A stretch of DNA of 64,000 bases from Aliivibrio sp. 1S175 (GTDB lineage: Bacteria > Pseudomonadota > Gammaproteobacteria > Enterobacterales > Vibrionaceae), in NCBI RefSeq assembly GCF_001690985.1, contig NZ_MAJS01000009.1, positions 44,462-108,461 on the forward strand. Direction: 5' to 3'. A model generated the notes under the pieces. That model saw nothing but the letters and a program-made list of their open reading frames with translations, was not told the DNA's origin and did not search any database. The position numbers were made by a program, and so were the translations under genes. Of this stretch, positions 41,788 to 53,470 are shown piece by piece; position 1 is the first letter of the stretch, and each line of letters begins with the position of its first letter.

Positions 41788-42417
41788 TTAACCTTTGTAA
41801 CCAGTGGCTACAATATACACTTCACGAGAACGTGCACGTGATGAATCTGGTTTTCTAATCTTAACGACTTTAAAAATTTTACGAACTTCTTGCAAGTATT
41901 GATCAAAACTTTCGCCTTGGAATACTTTAACTGTAAAACTACCGTTTGGAGCCAATACTTGGCGGCACATATCCAACGCGAGCTCAACAAGATACATCGC
42001 TCTTGGTTGATCAACTGCTGGGTTACCGCTCATGTTTGGTGCCATATCAGACATTACTACATCTACCATATCTGGTTGTATGCGTTCAAGCAATGCATCT
42101 AGTACTGCTTCTTCCCTAAAGTCCCCCTGCAAAAAGCTTACACCAGCGATTGAATCCATTGCTAAAATATCACAAGCAATAACTTGCCCTGAATCACCGA
42201 CTTGCTCAACCGCGTATTGTGACCACCCACCAGGAGCAGCACCAAGGTCGACCACTGTCATTCCTGGCTTTAATAGCTTGTCTTTCTTTTGAATTTCTTC
42301 AATCTTAAAAATAGCACGAGAGCGATAGCCTCTTTTCTGCGCTTCAAGAACGTATTTATCATCAAAGTGTTCTTTTAACCAGCGGCCAGAGCTTGCTGAA
42401 AGTTTATTCTTACTCAT
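41788..42417 (-). CDS. rlmE: 23S rRNA 2'-O-ribose methyltransferase RlmE
   Basis: RlmE (FtsJ/RrmJ) methylates U2552 in the A loop of 23S rRNA. The SAM motif is [14 protein letters not shown]; further catalytic elements are SDMAPN and [15 protein letters not shown]. The 209 residues are typical. It is the first gene of the rlmE-ftsH operon and is divergent from yhbY, as in E. coli. Confidence 0.97.
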   Translation of the reverse strand: MSKNKLSASSGRWLKEHFDDKYVLEAQKRGYRSRAIFKIEEIQKKDKLLKPGMTVVDLGAAPGGWSQYAVEQVGDSGQVIACDILAMDSIAGVSFLQGDFREEAVLDALLERIQPDMVDVVMSDMAPNMSGNPAVDQPRAMYLVELALDMCRQVLAPNGSFTVKVFQGESFDQYLQEVRKIFKVVKIRKPDSSRARSREVYIVATGYKG

Positions 42418-42535
42418 GCATTACCTAAAAATACTTAATTTAAATTAGAAGACTGAAACAAAAAATAGTCTTCAGGGATAGATTGCGTTAGAATAGGCTG
42501 TTTTCAACCCTTAATATAGAAATAATCGGGTATAT

Positions 42536-42832
42536 ATGAACCTAAGCACAAAACAGAAGCAACACCTTAAAGGCCTTGCTCACAATTTAAAACCCGTTGT
42601 TATGATGGGCTCAAATGGTCTTACTGAAGCTGTAGTAGCTGAAATTGAGATTGCGCTTAATCACCACGAGCTAATCAAAGTTAAAATTGCTTCTGAAGAT
42701 CGTGATACTAAGCAATTGATTGTTGACGCAATCATTCGCGAAACTAAAGCTGAAAAAGTACAAGTTATCGGGAAAACACTGGTATTATACCGCGCTAGCG
42801 AAGCTCGTAAAATTGAGATCCCTAGAAAATAA
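42536..42832 (+). CDS. yhbY: ribosome-associated RNA-binding protein YhbY
   Basis: This CRM (CRS1-YhbY) domain protein of 98 residues is associated with pre-50S particles. Family features are LSTKQKQHLKGLAHNLKPVVMMG, the GxxG-like GSNGLT and the C-terminal VIGKTLVLYRASE. It is divergent from rlmE across 118 nt, which must hold both promoters. Confidence 0.95.
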   Translation: MNLSTKQKQHLKGLAHNLKPVVMMGSNGLTEAVVAEIEIALNHHELIKVKIASEDRDTKQLIVDAIIRETKAEKVQVIGKTLVLYRASEARKIEIPRK

Positions 42833-42858
42833 TTTCTGCATCTATTTTGTAAGAAACT

Positions 42859-42905
42859 AAAAAGGCCGTCTTAGTTCTCTTTTTAAAGATAACTACGCGG
42901 CCTTT
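42859..42905. terminator. bidirectional terminator between yhbY and greA
   Basis: AAAGGCCG (42861-42868) pairs with CGGCCTTT (42898-42905) around a long loop that itself contains TTAGTT/AACTA complementarity. It lies between convergent genes, with AT-rich tracts on both sides. Confidence 0.7.
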
Positions 42906-42927
42906 ATATTTTATACCGTAGTTACAA

Positions 42928-43401
42928 TTAAATGTACTCTACTTTTTCAATCTCAAACTCTTTGACACCGCCTGGAGTTTGAATATTCACTTCATCCCCA
43001 GCCATTTTACCAATTAAACCACGAGCAATAGGTGACGTAACTGAAATTCGACCTTCTTTGATACTGGCTTCATCATCAGCAACGATTTGGTATTTAACTT
43101 CATGATCAGTATTAGAATCGATCAACGTTACTGTTGTACCAAAAATAATCTTACCAGTATTAGTCATTTTGGTTACATCAATAACTTGCGCCACTGATAG
43201 TTTATATTCGATGTCACGGATCTGTGCTTCACAAATACCTTGCTCTTCACGAGCTGCATGATATTCCGCATTTTCTTTCAAATCGCCAAGCTCACGCGCT
43301 TCGCCAATTGCTTTTGAAATCACAGGACGACGCTTTAGTAATACGTCTAGCTCATCACGCAGTAGTTTCTCACCACGTACCGTCATTGGTACCTTATCCA
43401 T
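42928..43401 (-). CDS. greA: transcript cleavage factor GreA
   Basis: GreA enters the RNA polymerase secondary channel and rescues backtracked complexes. The N-terminal coiled coil carries the acidic tip ([19 protein letters not shown], about 37-55), followed by an FKBP-like C-terminal domain ([20 protein letters not shown]). ATG 43401 ([10 protein letters not shown]) has AGAGG upstream and gives 157 residues; the upstream 17 in-frame codons lack support. Confidence 0.97.
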   Translation of the reverse strand: MDKVPMTVRGEKLLRDELDVLLKRRPVISKAIGEARELGDLKENAEYHAAREEQGICEAQIRDIEYKLSVAQVIDVTKMTNTGKIIFGTTVTLIDSNTDHEVKYQIVADDEASIKEGRISVTSPIARGLIGKMAGDEVNIQTPGGVKEFEIEKVEYI

Positions 43402-43452
43402 ATTTTCTACCTCTAAAGCTGAAATTACAAATTCAGCAAATAAAAATCCCAC

Positions 43453-43990
43453 CTAGAGTACCTATAAAGCAAACCTTGCTAAATAAAAACGCCCTAAGTG
43501 TATCTGTTTAAATTTAATTTGCTCTAGTGTAAACAAAGAAGTGCCTTTTATCACCTATCTATTGTTTGTTTCTCGCATTTGTTTTTAAGTAATGACTTCA
43601 ATATAAGTCAGAAGTTCGTCTCAAAAATAAAATCAAGTCTATAAAACAACATAGAAGAAAATATAAAGTGGGATAGCCATCACATTATATTTATAGTTAA
43701 AACTAAAAAAAACATAAAACAAGCTTAAATTCAAAAATTAAACAAACTTTAGTCATATTTTATAAACATCTGTTTTTTAATGATAAGGTTCACAAAAAAA
43801 TAATTAAAAACAGCGTTCAATTGTAATTTTTAGATTGTTTTACTAACCTTTTACCCGCAATAACACTGAAAATAACCTTATTGAAACAGTGATAGGCGAC
43901 GGTAATCATTCTGACCATATAAGATGTTACCCTTAATATTATTCACAAAAAATATAGATAATCTCTTCCACCCTTATAGGAATTAGAATA
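43453..43990 (+). promoter_or_regulatory. long AT-rich region upstream of ompU
   Basis: More than 530 nt without a supported gene separate greA and ompU. The part 43600-43870 is extremely A/T-rich with many TNAAA-type words, which would suit ToxR or H-NS binding as known for Vibrio ompU, but I cannot assign a specific site. TATAGGAAT precedes the ompU ATG. Confidence 0.4.
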
Positions 43991-44980
43991 ATGATGAACA
44001 AAAAAGTATTAGCTTTAGCAGTAGCAGCCATTACTTCAGCTGGCGCAGTAAACGCAGCAGAAATCTACAAAGGCGCAGACCAAACTCTAGAAATGGGTGG
44101 CCGTGCTGAAGCTCGTCTATTCGCTCAAGATGGTGATGTTTCTGATAATTCTCGTATCCGTCTAAACTTTAAAGGTACGACTCAAATTTCTGACGGTCTA
44201 TACGGTGTTGGTTTCTGGGAAGGCGAATTCACAACTAATGACGATGGTCTTGTAACTGATTCAGGTACTGATGGACTTGAAAACCGTTACGCATATGCTG
44301 GAATCGGTGGTAACTTCGGTGAAGTTTCTTACGGTAAAAACGATGGTGCTCTAGGCGTTATCACTGACTTTACCGATATCATGGCATACCACGGTAACTC
44401 AGCAGCGACTAAAATCTCTGTAGCTGACCGTACAAACAACAACCTTGGCTACAAAGGCACATTTGGTGACTTCTCTGCTAAAGTAAACTACCGTTTTGAT
44501 GATGCAGCTCAAGGTACTGAGTCTAACGATGGTTACGCTCTATCTGGTATCTACGCATTTGGCGATTCTGGCTTCAAACTAGGTGGCGGTTACGCAGACC
44601 AAGCTGACAGCAACGAAGCAATGCTAGCTGCATCTATGGCAATGGGCGACCTATACTTTGCTGGTACAGTAACAACTGGTGAAGTATCTGATTATGATTA
44701 CACTGGTTACGAAGTTGCAGCTGCATATACAATGGGTAAAACAGTATTTACATCAACGTACAACAATGCTGATCATGATGTAAACGCTATTGGTTCTGTT
44801 GCTGGTGTTGATAACTTAAGTGCCGATAACCTAGCGTTTGATGCAACTTACTACTTCAATGCTAACTTCCGTACTTACGCATCATACAACTTCAACCTAC
44901 TTGATGCTGATGCTAAGAATGGTATCACTAAGTCAATGACTGAAGATTCTGTAGCTCTAGGTATGCGTTACGACTTCTAA
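43991..44980 (+). CDS. ompU: outer-membrane porin OmpU
   Basis: This general porin of 329 residues has a signal peptide (NKKVLALAVAAITSAGAVNA) cleaved before AEIYKG, and alternating amphipathic strands through to an aromatic C-terminus ending ALGMRYDF, the usual barrel-assembly signal. Acidic, glycine-rich loops are typical of the Gram-negative porin family. The position between greA and dacB matches V. cholerae ompU. In the squid symbiont A. fischeri, OmpU is a host-interaction factor. Two ATGs are adjacent; either could start. Confidence 0.92.
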   Translation: MMNKKVLALAVAAITSAGAVNAAEIYKGADQTLEMGGRAEARLFAQDGDVSDNSRIRLNFKGTTQISDGLYGVGFWEGEFTTNDDGLVTDSGTDGLENRYAYAGIGGNFGEVSYGKNDGALGVITDFTDIMAYHGNSAATKISVADRTNNNLGYKGTFGDFSAKVNYRFDDAAQGTESNDGYALSGIYAFGDSGFKLGGGYADQADSNEAMLAASMAMGDLYFAGTVTTGEVSDYDYTGYEVAAAYTMGKTVFTSTYNNADHDVNAIGSVAGVDNLSADNLAFDATYYFNANFRTYASYNFNLLDADAKNGITKSMTEDSVALGMRYDF

Positions 44981-45006
44981 TCCAGTCCTAACTCCTACTT
45001 AAATAA

Positions 45007-45034
45007 AGCGCTCACCTCGGTGGGCGTTTTTTAT
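45007..45034 (+). terminator. intrinsic terminator of ompU
   Basis: The stem CGCTCACC / GGTGGGCG is followed by T6 on the plus strand, about 30 nt after the ompU stop. Confidence 0.88.
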
Positions 45035-45124
45035 TTGTGACATTCCATTAATTTTTTCCTATTCATTACACTTCACACGCCGCAAACGCTAAGATACCCT
45101 CAATTATCTTTATATGAGTGCATC

Positions 45125-46531
45125 ATGTCTTTTTCTCGTTTTACTCTATTGGGCCTTGCCCTATTTTCATGCTCAAGCTTTGCTAGCATTCAACATACGC
45201 TTAATGTGCTCCCTGCTGGAAGTCGAGCTGCAATTGTGGTTGAAGAGATATCTTCACAGGATATTGAATATCAACAAAAACAAAATGAGCTTCTCCCCCC
45301 TGCGAGTACCTTAAAAATTGCTACCGCATTAGCAGCTCGACTCGCGCTTGGTAAAGAGTTCACCTTTACAACCTCTTTATATAAAGCCGATAACGATGTC
45401 GTGCTGACTTTCACTGGTGATCCGTCTCTATCACGTAAGCAGCTCTCTTCTCTGTTCGATGAAAGTGATATCAAAACTATTCAAGGCGATTTATGGATAG
45501 ATGGCACTATTTTCACAGGTTATGAACGAGCGGTCGGTTGGCCATGGGATATTCTAGGTGTGTGCTACAGTGCACCATCAAGTGCCTTAAGTATTGATGA
45601 AAACTGCGTGCAAGCATCGATCACAACCCATGATGACGGCACAACACGTGTCTTTGTTCCTATTCATCAGCCCATTTCTTTTTCTAGCTACGCTAAGAGT
45701 GTCAGTAGAGAAGAACAAGAATCGACCTTCTGCGATCTAGAGCTAACCACTCAAGGCAACCACTATGAACTGAACGGCTGTTTGGTTAAGCGTAATAAAC
45801 CGCTTCCTTTAAAGTTTGCAGTACAAGACACACAAGATTTCACCGAGCAAACGGTGCTTAAGATTTTAAATGAACACAATATTAAACTTAATGGCGAAGT
45901 ACGCTTTGGAAAACCAGATACCCCTCTTCTTGCTGATAATAAATTAGTAATACACAGCTCAAAGCAATTAATGGAATTGTTGGACCACATGCTTAAAAAG
46001 TCCGATAACCATTACGCTGATAACTTGACCAAGATGCTAGGTCATTTGAATTACCAACAAGCAGGCAGCTTCACTAATGGCACTGCGGCAATTAAAGATA
46101 TCTTATTAAAACAAGCTAATATTGATTTGAGTAATGCGGTACTGGTTGATGGCTCCGGTTTGTCACGTAATAACCGCATGACCGCAAATCAAATGAAATC
46201 AATTCTGCAATATCTCTATAAATACGATAAAGAATTAGGGCTGATCGAACTATTACCGACATCAGGTATTGATGGCACATTAAAATATCGTAACAGCATG
46301 CGTAAAGAGCCAGTTAAAGGCGGTATGAAATCTAAAAGTGGTTCACTGTTTGGTAGTTATAATATGGCGGGGTTTGTCGGTTTAGAAAACAAGGAGCCTC
46401 TACTGTTTGTTCAATTTGTTGCAGATTATCACCCTGTCGCAGCAAAGAAAGGAGCGACACCGATTGAACGCCCTATTGATATCTTTGAGAAAAGCTTCTA
46501 CCAAGAGTTAATTGAACTCTCAAAAGATTAG
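45125..46531 (+). CDS. dacB: D-alanyl-D-alanine carboxypeptidase/endopeptidase PBP4 (DacB)
   Basis: This periplasmic class C penicillin-binding protein cleaves terminal D-Ala and cross-bridges. A signal peptide (about 1-20) is followed by the catalytic tetrad STLK (S61, K64), the SDN motif in KKSDNHYADNL and the KSG motif in GMKSKSGSLFG. A large insertion between the first two motifs is typical of PBP4. It has 468 residues. It is adjacent to greA and ompU, as in Vibrio, and close to greA in E. coli. Confidence 0.96.
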   Translation: MSFSRFTLLGLALFSCSSFASIQHTLNVLPAGSRAAIVVEEISSQDIEYQQKQNELLPPASTLKIATALAARLALGKEFTFTTSLYKADNDVVLTFTGDPSLSRKQLSSLFDESDIKTIQGDLWIDGTIFTGYERAVGWPWDILGVCYSAPSSALSIDENCVQASITTHDDGTTRVFVPIHQPISFSSYAKSVSREEQESTFCDLELTTQGNHYELNGCLVKRNKPLPLKFAVQDTQDFTEQTVLKILNEHNIKLNGEVRFGKPDTPLLADNKLVIHSSKQLMELLDHMLKKSDNHYADNLTKMLGHLNYQQAGSFTNGTAAIKDILLKQANIDLSNAVLVDGSGLSRNNRMTANQMKSILQYLYKYDKELGLIELLPTSGIDGTLKYRNSMRKEPVKGGMKSKSGSLFGSYNMAGFVGLENKEPLLFVQFVADYHPVAAKKGATPIERPIDIFEKSFYQELIELSKD

Positions 46532-46597
46532 GATCTTATACCAATCTACATAAGTATTTGATCATTCTTGCTTGTTAACTAGAAAAGATAAATAAAA

Positions 46598-46634
46598 AAA
46601 TCCCGAAGAACTCTCATTCTTCGGGATTTTTATT
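46598..46634. terminator. bidirectional terminator between dacB and carB
   Basis: The stem AATCCCGAAGAA / TTCTTCGGGATT has a 6-nt loop and is flanked by A7 and T-rich sequence, serving both convergent genes. Confidence 0.92.
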
Positions 46635-46672
46635 ATTACTTAACTAATATTGTTACTTAGTCTGTTTCGCTA

Positions 46673-49600
46673 TTAAGCGTATTTAGCGGTCACTTTAGCG
46701 TGTAGCTCTTGAACAGAGTTAACCGTGTTACGGTCATCTGCTTCATGCGCTAGACAGCTAGCAAATGCTGCATTTAGCGTTGTTGTATAGTTCACTTTCG
46801 CGGCAAGTGCACCACGACGAAGAAGTTTAGAGTCTTCAATCGCTTGGCGACCAGATGCTGTATTTACAATGTAGGTGTATTCACCATTCTTGATACGGTC
46901 AAGAATGTGAGGGCGGCCTTCATGTACCTTGTTTACTAGACGTGGGTTAATACCCGCTTCGCCAAGAATAACCGCAGTACCGTGCGTAGCATCAAGTTGG
47001 TAACCGATTTTAATAAGGTGTTTTGCTAAATCAACAACACGCTTCTTATCGCCTTCACGAACAGAAAGCAATGCTCGCCCGCCTTCTGGGTATTCTTTGC
47101 TGCATCCTAATTCTGCCTTAGCGAATGCTTCAGCAAATGTTGCACCAACACCCATCACTTCACCTGTTGAGCGCATTTCAGGGCCTAACAGTGGGTCAAC
47201 ACCAGGGAATTTATTAAATGGTAATACCACTTCTTTAACAGAGAAATAAGGTGGGATTATCTCTTTAGTAAAGCCTTGAGATTCTAATGATTGACCCGCC
47301 ATTACACGCGCTGCAATCTTAGCGATTGGCGCACCTGTCGCTTTAGATACGAATGGAATCGTACGTGCGGCACGAGGGTTCACTTCAATTAGATACACTT
47401 TGTTATCTTTAACAGCAAATTGTGTATTCATTAAACCACGTACACCTAGCTCGAATGCTAGTTTACGTACTTGATCACGCATTACATCTTGGATTTCTTC
47501 GCTTAAAGTATAAGCAGGAAGAGAACATGCCGAGTCACCAGAGTGAACACCTGCTTGCTCGATGTGCTCCATGATACCTGCGATAACTACTTGCTCACCG
47601 TCGCAGATAGCATCTACATCGACTTCGATTGCATCATCAAGGAAGCTATCAAGAAGTACTGGAGATTCATTTGAAACGCTTACCGCTTCGTTGAAGTAAC
47701 GACGTAAGTCTTGCTCGTCATATACGATTTCCATCGCACGGCCACCAAGAACATAAGAAGGACGAACAACTAATGGAAAACCAATTTCTCTTGATTTCTC
47801 AATCGCTTGTTCCATTGCCGTTACGGTTGCATTTTCTGGTTGTAAAAGGCCTAAACGGTCTACTGCAACTTGGAAACGTTCACGATCTTCTGCACGGTCG
47901 ATAGCATCTGGGCTTGTACCAATAATTGGAACTCCAGCCGCTTCAAGCGCACGAGCCAGTTTAAGTGGTGTTTGACCACCGTACTGAACGATAACGCCTT
48001 TTGGTTTTTCAATACGAACGATTTCTAGTACATCTTCCAAAGTTACTGGTTCAAAGTACAGGCGGTCAGACGTATCGTAATCAGTAGAAACGGTCTCAGG
48101 GTTACAGTTAACCATGATAGTTTCGTAGCCATCCTCACGAAGTGCTAATGAGGCATGTACACAACAGTAATCAAATTCAATACCTTGGCCGATACGGTTT
48201 GGACCGCCACCTAAGATCATGATCTTATCATTATCGGTTGGATTCGCTTCACATTCTTCATCGTAAGATGAGTACATATAAGCCGTATCTGAAGAGAACT
48301 CAGCCGCACATGTATCTACACGCTTGTAGACAGGATGAATATCATATTGGTCACGAAGACGACGGATCTCGCTTTCTGCCACACCTAATAATTTAGATAA
48401 ACGCGCATCTGCAAAACCTTTACGCTTAAGTTGGCGAAGGCTATCCGCTGTTAAGCTAGCGAACCCGCCCGCTTTAACTTCTGCTTCCATCTTAACTAAA
48501 TCTTCGATTTGAACTAAGAACCAACGGTCAACATTTGTTAGGTTAAATACACCATCAACAGACATACCAGCACGGAACGCATCGGCGATATACCAAATAC
48601 GCTCAGCACCTGCGTCTTTTAATTCATGACGGATCTTAGTTAATGCATCAGGTGCATCAAGATCAACCATTTCATCAAAACCATCCGCGCCAACTTCTAA
48701 GCCACGAAGTGCTTTTTGCAGTGATTCTTGTTGGTTACGGCCAATCGCCATTACTTCACCAACTGATTTCATCTGTGTTGTCAGACGATCGTTAGCACCT
48801 GCGAATTTTTCGAAGTTGAAACGAGGGATCTTAGTAACAACATAATCAATTGTTGGTTCAAATGATGCTGGTGTTGCGCCACCTGTAATATCATTCATTA
48901 ACTCATCAAGCGTATAACCAATCGCAAGTTTCGCTGCAATTTTAGCAATCGGGAAACCAGTCGCTTTAGACGCTAGAGCTGATGAACGTGATACACGTGG
49001 GTTCATTTCAATAACAACCATGCGGCCGTCTTTCGGGTTGATACCAAACTGTACGTTTGATCCGCCCGTTTCAACACCAATCTCACGCAGTACAGCTAGA
49101 GATGCGTTACGCATTAGTTGAAATTCTTTATCTGTTAGCGTTTGCGCTGGAGCCACGGTGATTGAATCACCCGTATGAATGCCCATCGCATCAAAGTTTT
49201 CAATTGTACATACGATGATACAGTTGTCGTTTTTATCACGAACCACTTCCATCTCGTACTCTTTCCAACCAATTAATGACTCATCGATTAGAAGTTCGTT
49301 GGTTGGAGAAAGATCCAAACCGCCACGACAAATTTCTTCAAACTCTTCTTTGTTATACGCGATGCCACCACCGGTACCACCCATCGTAAATGATGGACGA
49401 ATGATACAAGGGAAACCAACCATGTCTAAAACTTTGTAAGCTTCTTCCATTGTTTTTGCGGTATCAGCGTTTGGACATTCAAGGCCAATCGACTTCATTG
49501 CTTTATCAAAGCGTGAACGGTCTTCTGCTTTATCAATCGCATCCGCCGTTGCACCAATCATCTCAACACCGAATTCAGCAAGAACACCGTGTCTCTCTAA

Positions 49601-49903
49601 ATCAAGCGCACAGTTCAATGCCGTTTGACCACCCATCGTAGGCAGTACTGCATCTGGACGTTCTTTTTCGATGATGTTACGAACCACTTCCCAATGGATT
49701 GGTTCAATGTAAGTTGCATCAGCCATGTCTGGGTCAGTCATGATTGTCGCAGGATTAGAGTTCACAAGAATAACGCGATAGCCTTCTTCACGAAGAGCTT
49801 TACACGCTTGTGCACCAGAGTAGTCAAATTCACATGCTTGGCCGATTACGATTGGGCCTGCACCTAGAATTAGAACGCTTTTAATGTCAGTACGTTTTGG
49901 CAT
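46673..49903 (-). CDS. carB: carbamoyl-phosphate synthase large subunit
   Basis: CarB makes carbamoyl phosphate from bicarbonate, ATP and ammonia channelled from CarA, feeding pyrimidine and arginine synthesis. Its 1076 residues show the duplicated ATP-grasp architecture: each half has a preATP domain ([42 protein letters not shown]) and a grasp domain with RPSF/RPSY...GG loops, and the C-terminal regulatory domain (about 935-1076) binds UMP/ornithine. It lies 17 nt after carA. Confidence 0.98.
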   Translation of the reverse strand: MPKRTDIKSVLILGAGPIVIGQACEFDYSGAQACKALREEGYRVILVNSNPATIMTDPDMADATYIEPIHWEVVRNIIEKERPDAVLPTMGGQTALNCALDLERHGVLAEFGVEMIGATADAIDKAEDRSRFDKAMKSIGLECPNADTAKTMEEAYKVLDMVGFPCIIRPSFTMGGTGGGIAYNKEEFEEICRGGLDLSPTNELLIDESLIGWKEYEMEVVRDKNDNCIIVCTIENFDAMGIHTGDSITVAPAQTLTDKEFQLMRNASLAVLREIGVETGGSNVQFGINPKDGRMVVIEMNPRVSRSSALASKATGFPIAKIAAKLAIGYTLDELMNDITGGATPASFEPTIDYVVTKIPRFNFEKFAGANDRLTTQMKSVGEVMAIGRNQQESLQKALRGLEVGADGFDEMVDLDAPDALTKIRHELKDAGAERIWYIADAFRAGMSVDGVFNLTNVDRWFLVQIEDLVKMEAEVKAGGFASLTADSLRQLKRKGFADARLSKLLGVAESEIRRLRDQYDIHPVYKRVDTCAAEFSSDTAYMYSSYDEECEANPTDNDKIMILGGGPNRIGQGIEFDYCCVHASLALREDGYETIMVNCNPETVSTDYDTSDRLYFEPVTLEDVLEIVRIEKPKGVIVQYGGQTPLKLARALEAAGVPIIGTSPDAIDRAEDRERFQVAVDRLGLLQPENATVTAMEQAIEKSREIGFPLVVRPSYVLGGRAMEIVYDEQDLRRYFNEAVSVSNESPVLLDSFLDDAIEVDVDAICDGEQVVIAGIMEHIEQAGVHSGDSACSLPAYTLSEEIQDVMRDQVRKLAFELGVRGLMNTQFAVKDNKVYLIEVNPRAARTIPFVSKATGAPIAKIAARVMAGQSLESQGFTKEIIPPYFSVKEVVLPFNKFPGVDPLLGPEMRSTGEVMGVGATFAEAFAKAELGCSKEYPEGGRALLSVREGDKKRVVDLAKHLIKIGYQLDATHGTAVILGEAGINPRLVNKVHEGRPHILDRIKNGEYTYIVNTASGRQAIEDSKLLRRGALAAKVNYTTTLNAAFASCLAHEADDRNTVNSVQELHAKVTAKYA

Positions 49904-49920
49904 CTTATTACTACTCCGAA

Positions 49921-51075
49921 TTAAGCTTTATGCTGCTGAATCAATTCAATGAAATGGTCAAATAATGGCGCTGCATCATGTGGACCAGGACTTGCTTCTG
50001 GGTGACCTTGGAAGCTGAATGCTGGTTTGTCTGTACGATGAATACCTTGTAGCGTGCCATCAAACAGTGATTTGTGTGTTGCTCGAAGATTTTCAGGTAG
50101 CGTCTCTTCATCGGCCGCAAAACCGTGGTTCTGTGCAGTAATCATTACAACATCACGATCCAAGTCTTTAACTGGGTGGTTTGCGCCATGATGACCAAAC
50201 TTCATTTTTACTGTTTGTGCACCTGATGCTAGAGCAAGAATCTGGTGACCAAGACAGATACCAAAGATTGGTAACCCTTTTTCTAGGAACACTTTCGTTG
50301 CTTCGATTGCGTAAGTACATGGTGCCGGATCACCAGGGCCATTCGATAGGAATACGCCATCAGGGTTCATTGCCAGCACTTCTTCAGCTGAAGTTTGTGC
50401 AGGAACAACAGTTAAACGACAACCACGGTCTACTAACATACGTAGAATATTACGTTTGGCACCGAAATCGTAAGCGACAACGTGGAATGGTAATTCACTG
50501 TCCGCTTTTTCTTCTGGCAGACCGCCAGTCAGTGTCCAAGAACCTTGCTTCCATTGGTAAGCTTCAGACGTAGTAACTTCCTTCGCTAAATCCATCCCTT
50601 TCAGTCCTGGGAATGCTTTTGCTTGAGCAAGAGCAAATGCTTCATCTAAGTTGCTTTCTTTTTTAGAAGAGCAAGCAATGATACAACCGTTTTGAGCACC
50701 CTTCTCACGCAAAATACGAGTCAGCTTACGCGTATCGATATCAGCAATGCCGACAATATTTTGGGATTTAAGATATTCAGAAAGAGTTTGTTCACTGCGG
50801 AAGTTTGAAGCTAGGAGGGGAAGATCGCGAATCACAAGGCCTTGAGCGTGGATAGAAGAAGATTCTTCATCTTCGGAATTAATTCCGGTGTTGCCAATGT
50901 GAGGATAAGTAAGAGTAACGATTTGTTGAGAATAGGAAGGATCAGTGAGAATTTCTTGGTACCCCGTCATCGAGGTATTAAAAACGACTTCACCAACGGC
51001 CGAGCCATCTGCTCCAATCGATTGACCGCGGAACACTGTCCCATCTTCTAGGACTAACAGCGCTGATTTACTCAA
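49921..51075 (-). CDS. carA: carbamoyl-phosphate synthase small subunit (TTG start)
   Basis: CarA is the glutaminase that delivers ammonia to CarB. The class I amidotransferase triad is visible: the nucleophile Cys in IFGICLGHQ and the His/Glu of [11 protein letters not shown] near the C-terminus. I start at TTG 51075 ([13 protein letters not shown]), which has GGAGG 5 nt upstream and aligns with other CarA proteins; E. coli carA also uses UUG. This gives 384 residues. A consensus promoter lies 111-139 nt upstream and an ARG-box-like sequence 15-28 nt upstream. Confidence 0.95.
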   Translation of the reverse strand: MSKSALLVLEDGTVFRGQSIGADGSAVGEVVFNTSMTGYQEILTDPSYSQQIVTLTYPHIGNTGINSEDEESSSIHAQGLVIRDLPLLASNFRSEQTLSEYLKSQNIVGIADIDTRKLTRILREKGAQNGCIIACSSKKESNLDEAFALAQAKAFPGLKGMDLAKEVTTSEAYQWKQGSWTLTGGLPEEKADSELPFHVVAYDFGAKRNILRMLVDRGCRLTVVPAQTSAEEVLAMNPDGVFLSNGPGDPAPCTYAIEATKVFLEKGLPIFGICLGHQILALASGAQTVKMKFGHHGANHPVKDLDRDVVMITAQNHGFAADEETLPENLRATHKSLFDGTLQGIHRTDKPAFSFQGHPEASPGPHDAAPLFDHFIELIQQHKA

Positions 51076-51089
51076 GACAACCTCCAAAC

Positions 51090-51103
51090 ATAATAAATAT
51101 TCA
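51090..51103. promoter_or_regulatory. ARG-box-like sequence upstream of carA
   Basis: ATAATAAATATTCA matches 12 of 14 positions of the ArgR half-operator consensus TGAATWWWWATTCA. It lies just upstream of the carA ribosome site, overlapping a weak -10 (GAATAT on the minus strand, 17 nt after TTGCAT). In E. coli the downstream carAB promoter is repressed by ArgR at ARG boxes over its -10. A second box at the expected 3-bp spacing is poor. Confidence 0.5.
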
Positions 51104-51185
51104 ACTTTACAACATGATAATGCAAAATTGTTTTTTTTAAACCCAAAACTCGAATTTCAAGGTCGAATTTTGACAAATTGGCGAA

Positions 51186-51214
51186 ATTTTAGAGATCTAT
51201 GAGATACCTGTCAA
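51186..51214 (-). promoter_or_regulatory. strong candidate sigma-70 promoter of carAB
   Basis: On the minus strand TTGACA (51209-51214) and TAAAAT (51186-51191) are separated by 17 nt. Initiation would be near 51179, giving a leader of about 100 nt. It corresponds in layout to the upstream, pyrimidine-controlled promoter of E. coli carAB. Confidence 0.75.
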
Positions 51215-51577
51215 CAAAAAACACAACAATAAGTAACCTTTTTAGACGCTTCATACTTAAAACGCACTTTCAAAGTCAATAACAAAGACTAATAAGGCTT
51301 ATATGATTAGAATTTGACCTTTGCGTAACTTATTTAATATTGAAACTTTTTAATTTTAAAAAAAATACATATTAAAATTAAGCAAACGTTAAAACGCAAA
51401 GAAAACACATGAAAATGAACAACTAAAACAAATACCAAGCCATAAGCCGGAAAAACAACACGATTCTAATATCTAAATCTCAATAAACATAACAAATATA
51501 ATTTATAAAACCGTCTCAAAGTCATACTTACAGTACAATGTAAGTGAATAAAAAATGATTAATGACTTATTTCTTAT
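51215..51577. promoter_or_regulatory. AT-rich carAB upstream region with PurR-like box
   Basis: No gene is seen in this stretch. AAGCAAACGTTAAAAC (51380-51395) keeps the PurR core GCAAACGTT, matching 10 of 13 informative positions of the E. coli PurR box. ACTTACA-GTACAA-TGTAAGT (51526-51545) is a perfect dyad of unknown meaning. The E. coli carAB control region is also long and uses PurR, PepA and IHF. Confidence 0.4.
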
Positions 51578-51612
51578 AAAAAAAAGCCCAAATCAATAAT
51601 GATTCGGGCTTA
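51578..51612 (-). terminator. intrinsic terminator of dapB
   Basis: AAGCCCAAATCA pairs (one non-Watson-Crick position) with TGATTCGGGCTT around ATAA, followed by a T7 run on the minus strand, 10 nt past the dapB stop. Confidence 0.88.
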
Positions 51613-51621
51613 ATTAAAAAA

Positions 51622-52437
<816 letters not shown>

Positions 52438-52501
52438 TCACTCCTTTAAATGCGTATCCTTGCACTCTATCTTAATTTTTTTACTTCGGCTATGTGAAGA
52501 T

Positions 52502-53446
52502 TTAAGACACTGTTTTAATTTGTAACTCTTTAGGAACTTCAAAGAACATGTTTTCTTCACGGCCAGACAATTCATCAACTGTCGTGCCACCAAAAGCTTT
52601 AACCTGCTCAATAATTTGATTTACCAACTCTTCTGGTGCAGAAGCACCAGCAGTGACACCTACTTTAGCTTGGTTTGATAACCACTCTTCTTTTAACTCT
52701 TCAGGGCAATCAATTAGGTAACTTGTTGTGCCTAATTTTTCTGATAATTCACGAAGTCTATTTGAGTTAGATGAATTTTTAGAACCAACCACTATCATCA
52801 CATCAACTTGGCTTGCCATATCTCGCACCGCATCTTGACGATTTTGCGTCGCATAGCAAATATCATCTTTACGCGGCCCTTGGATCTCTGGGAATACTCG
52901 GCGCAATTCGTCAATAACATCTGCGGTTTCATCAACCGATAAGGTCGTTTGACTGACATAATGCAAATTGCTTGAATCACGAACCGCTAGTTTCTCAACA
53001 TCAGCAGGGGTTTCAACTAAATACATCCCCCCAGCGTCACTTGCATATTGCCCCATTGTCCCTTCAACTTCTGGATGACCTGCATGACCGATCAATACCA
53101 CTTCGATATTTTTCTTACTTGCACGAGCAACTTCCATGTGAACTTTAGTAACTAATGGGCAAGTGGCATCAAATACGGTTAATGCACGTTCTTTTGCCTC
53201 TAGACGTACTGCTTGAGATACTCCGTGAGCTGAGAATATCACGATATTATCGTCAGGAACTTCACTTAACTCTTCAACAAAAATAGCACCGCGCTGCTTT
53301 AAACCCTCAACAACAAAACGGTTATGCACCACTTCATGGCGAACATAAATAGGGGCTTCATACAATTCAAGAGCTCGTTCAACAATGCTAATGGCACGAT
53401 CAACACCGGCACAAAATCCACGAGGGTTCGCTAATACTATTTTCAT
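52502..53446 (-). CDS. ispH: 4-hydroxy-3-methylbut-2-enyl diphosphate reductase IspH
   Basis: IspH is the last enzyme of the MEP isoprenoid pathway, producing IPP and DMAPP. The three cysteines binding the [4Fe-4S] cluster are in [11 protein letters not shown] (C12), [11 protein letters not shown] (C96) and [18 protein letters not shown] regions (near C197 in [11 protein letters not shown]). The 314 residues match E. coli (316). It follows fkpB closely in the ribF-ileS-lspA-fkpB-ispH cluster. Confidence 0.97.
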   Translation of the reverse strand: MKIVLANPRGFCAGVDRAISIVERALELYEAPIYVRHEVVHNRFVVEGLKQRGAIFVEELSEVPDDNIVIFSAHGVSQAVRLEAKERALTVFDATCPLVTKVHMEVARASKKNIEVVLIGHAGHPEVEGTMGQYASDAGGMYLVETPADVEKLAVRDSSNLHYVSQTTLSVDETADVIDELRRVFPEIQGPRKDDICYATQNRQDAVRDMASQVDVMIVVGSKNSSNSNRLRELSEKLGTTSYLIDCPEELKEEWLSNQAKVGVTAGASAPEELVNQIIEQVKAFGGTTVDELSGREENMFFEVPKELQIKTVS

Positions 53447-53470
53447 TTTTTATCTCTATTTAGTGTTGGT

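Noticed and set aside
43600..43870. Specific ToxR boxes upstream of ompU
   Set aside because: Many TNAAA words occur, but the DNA is so AT-rich that I cannot separate real sites from background.
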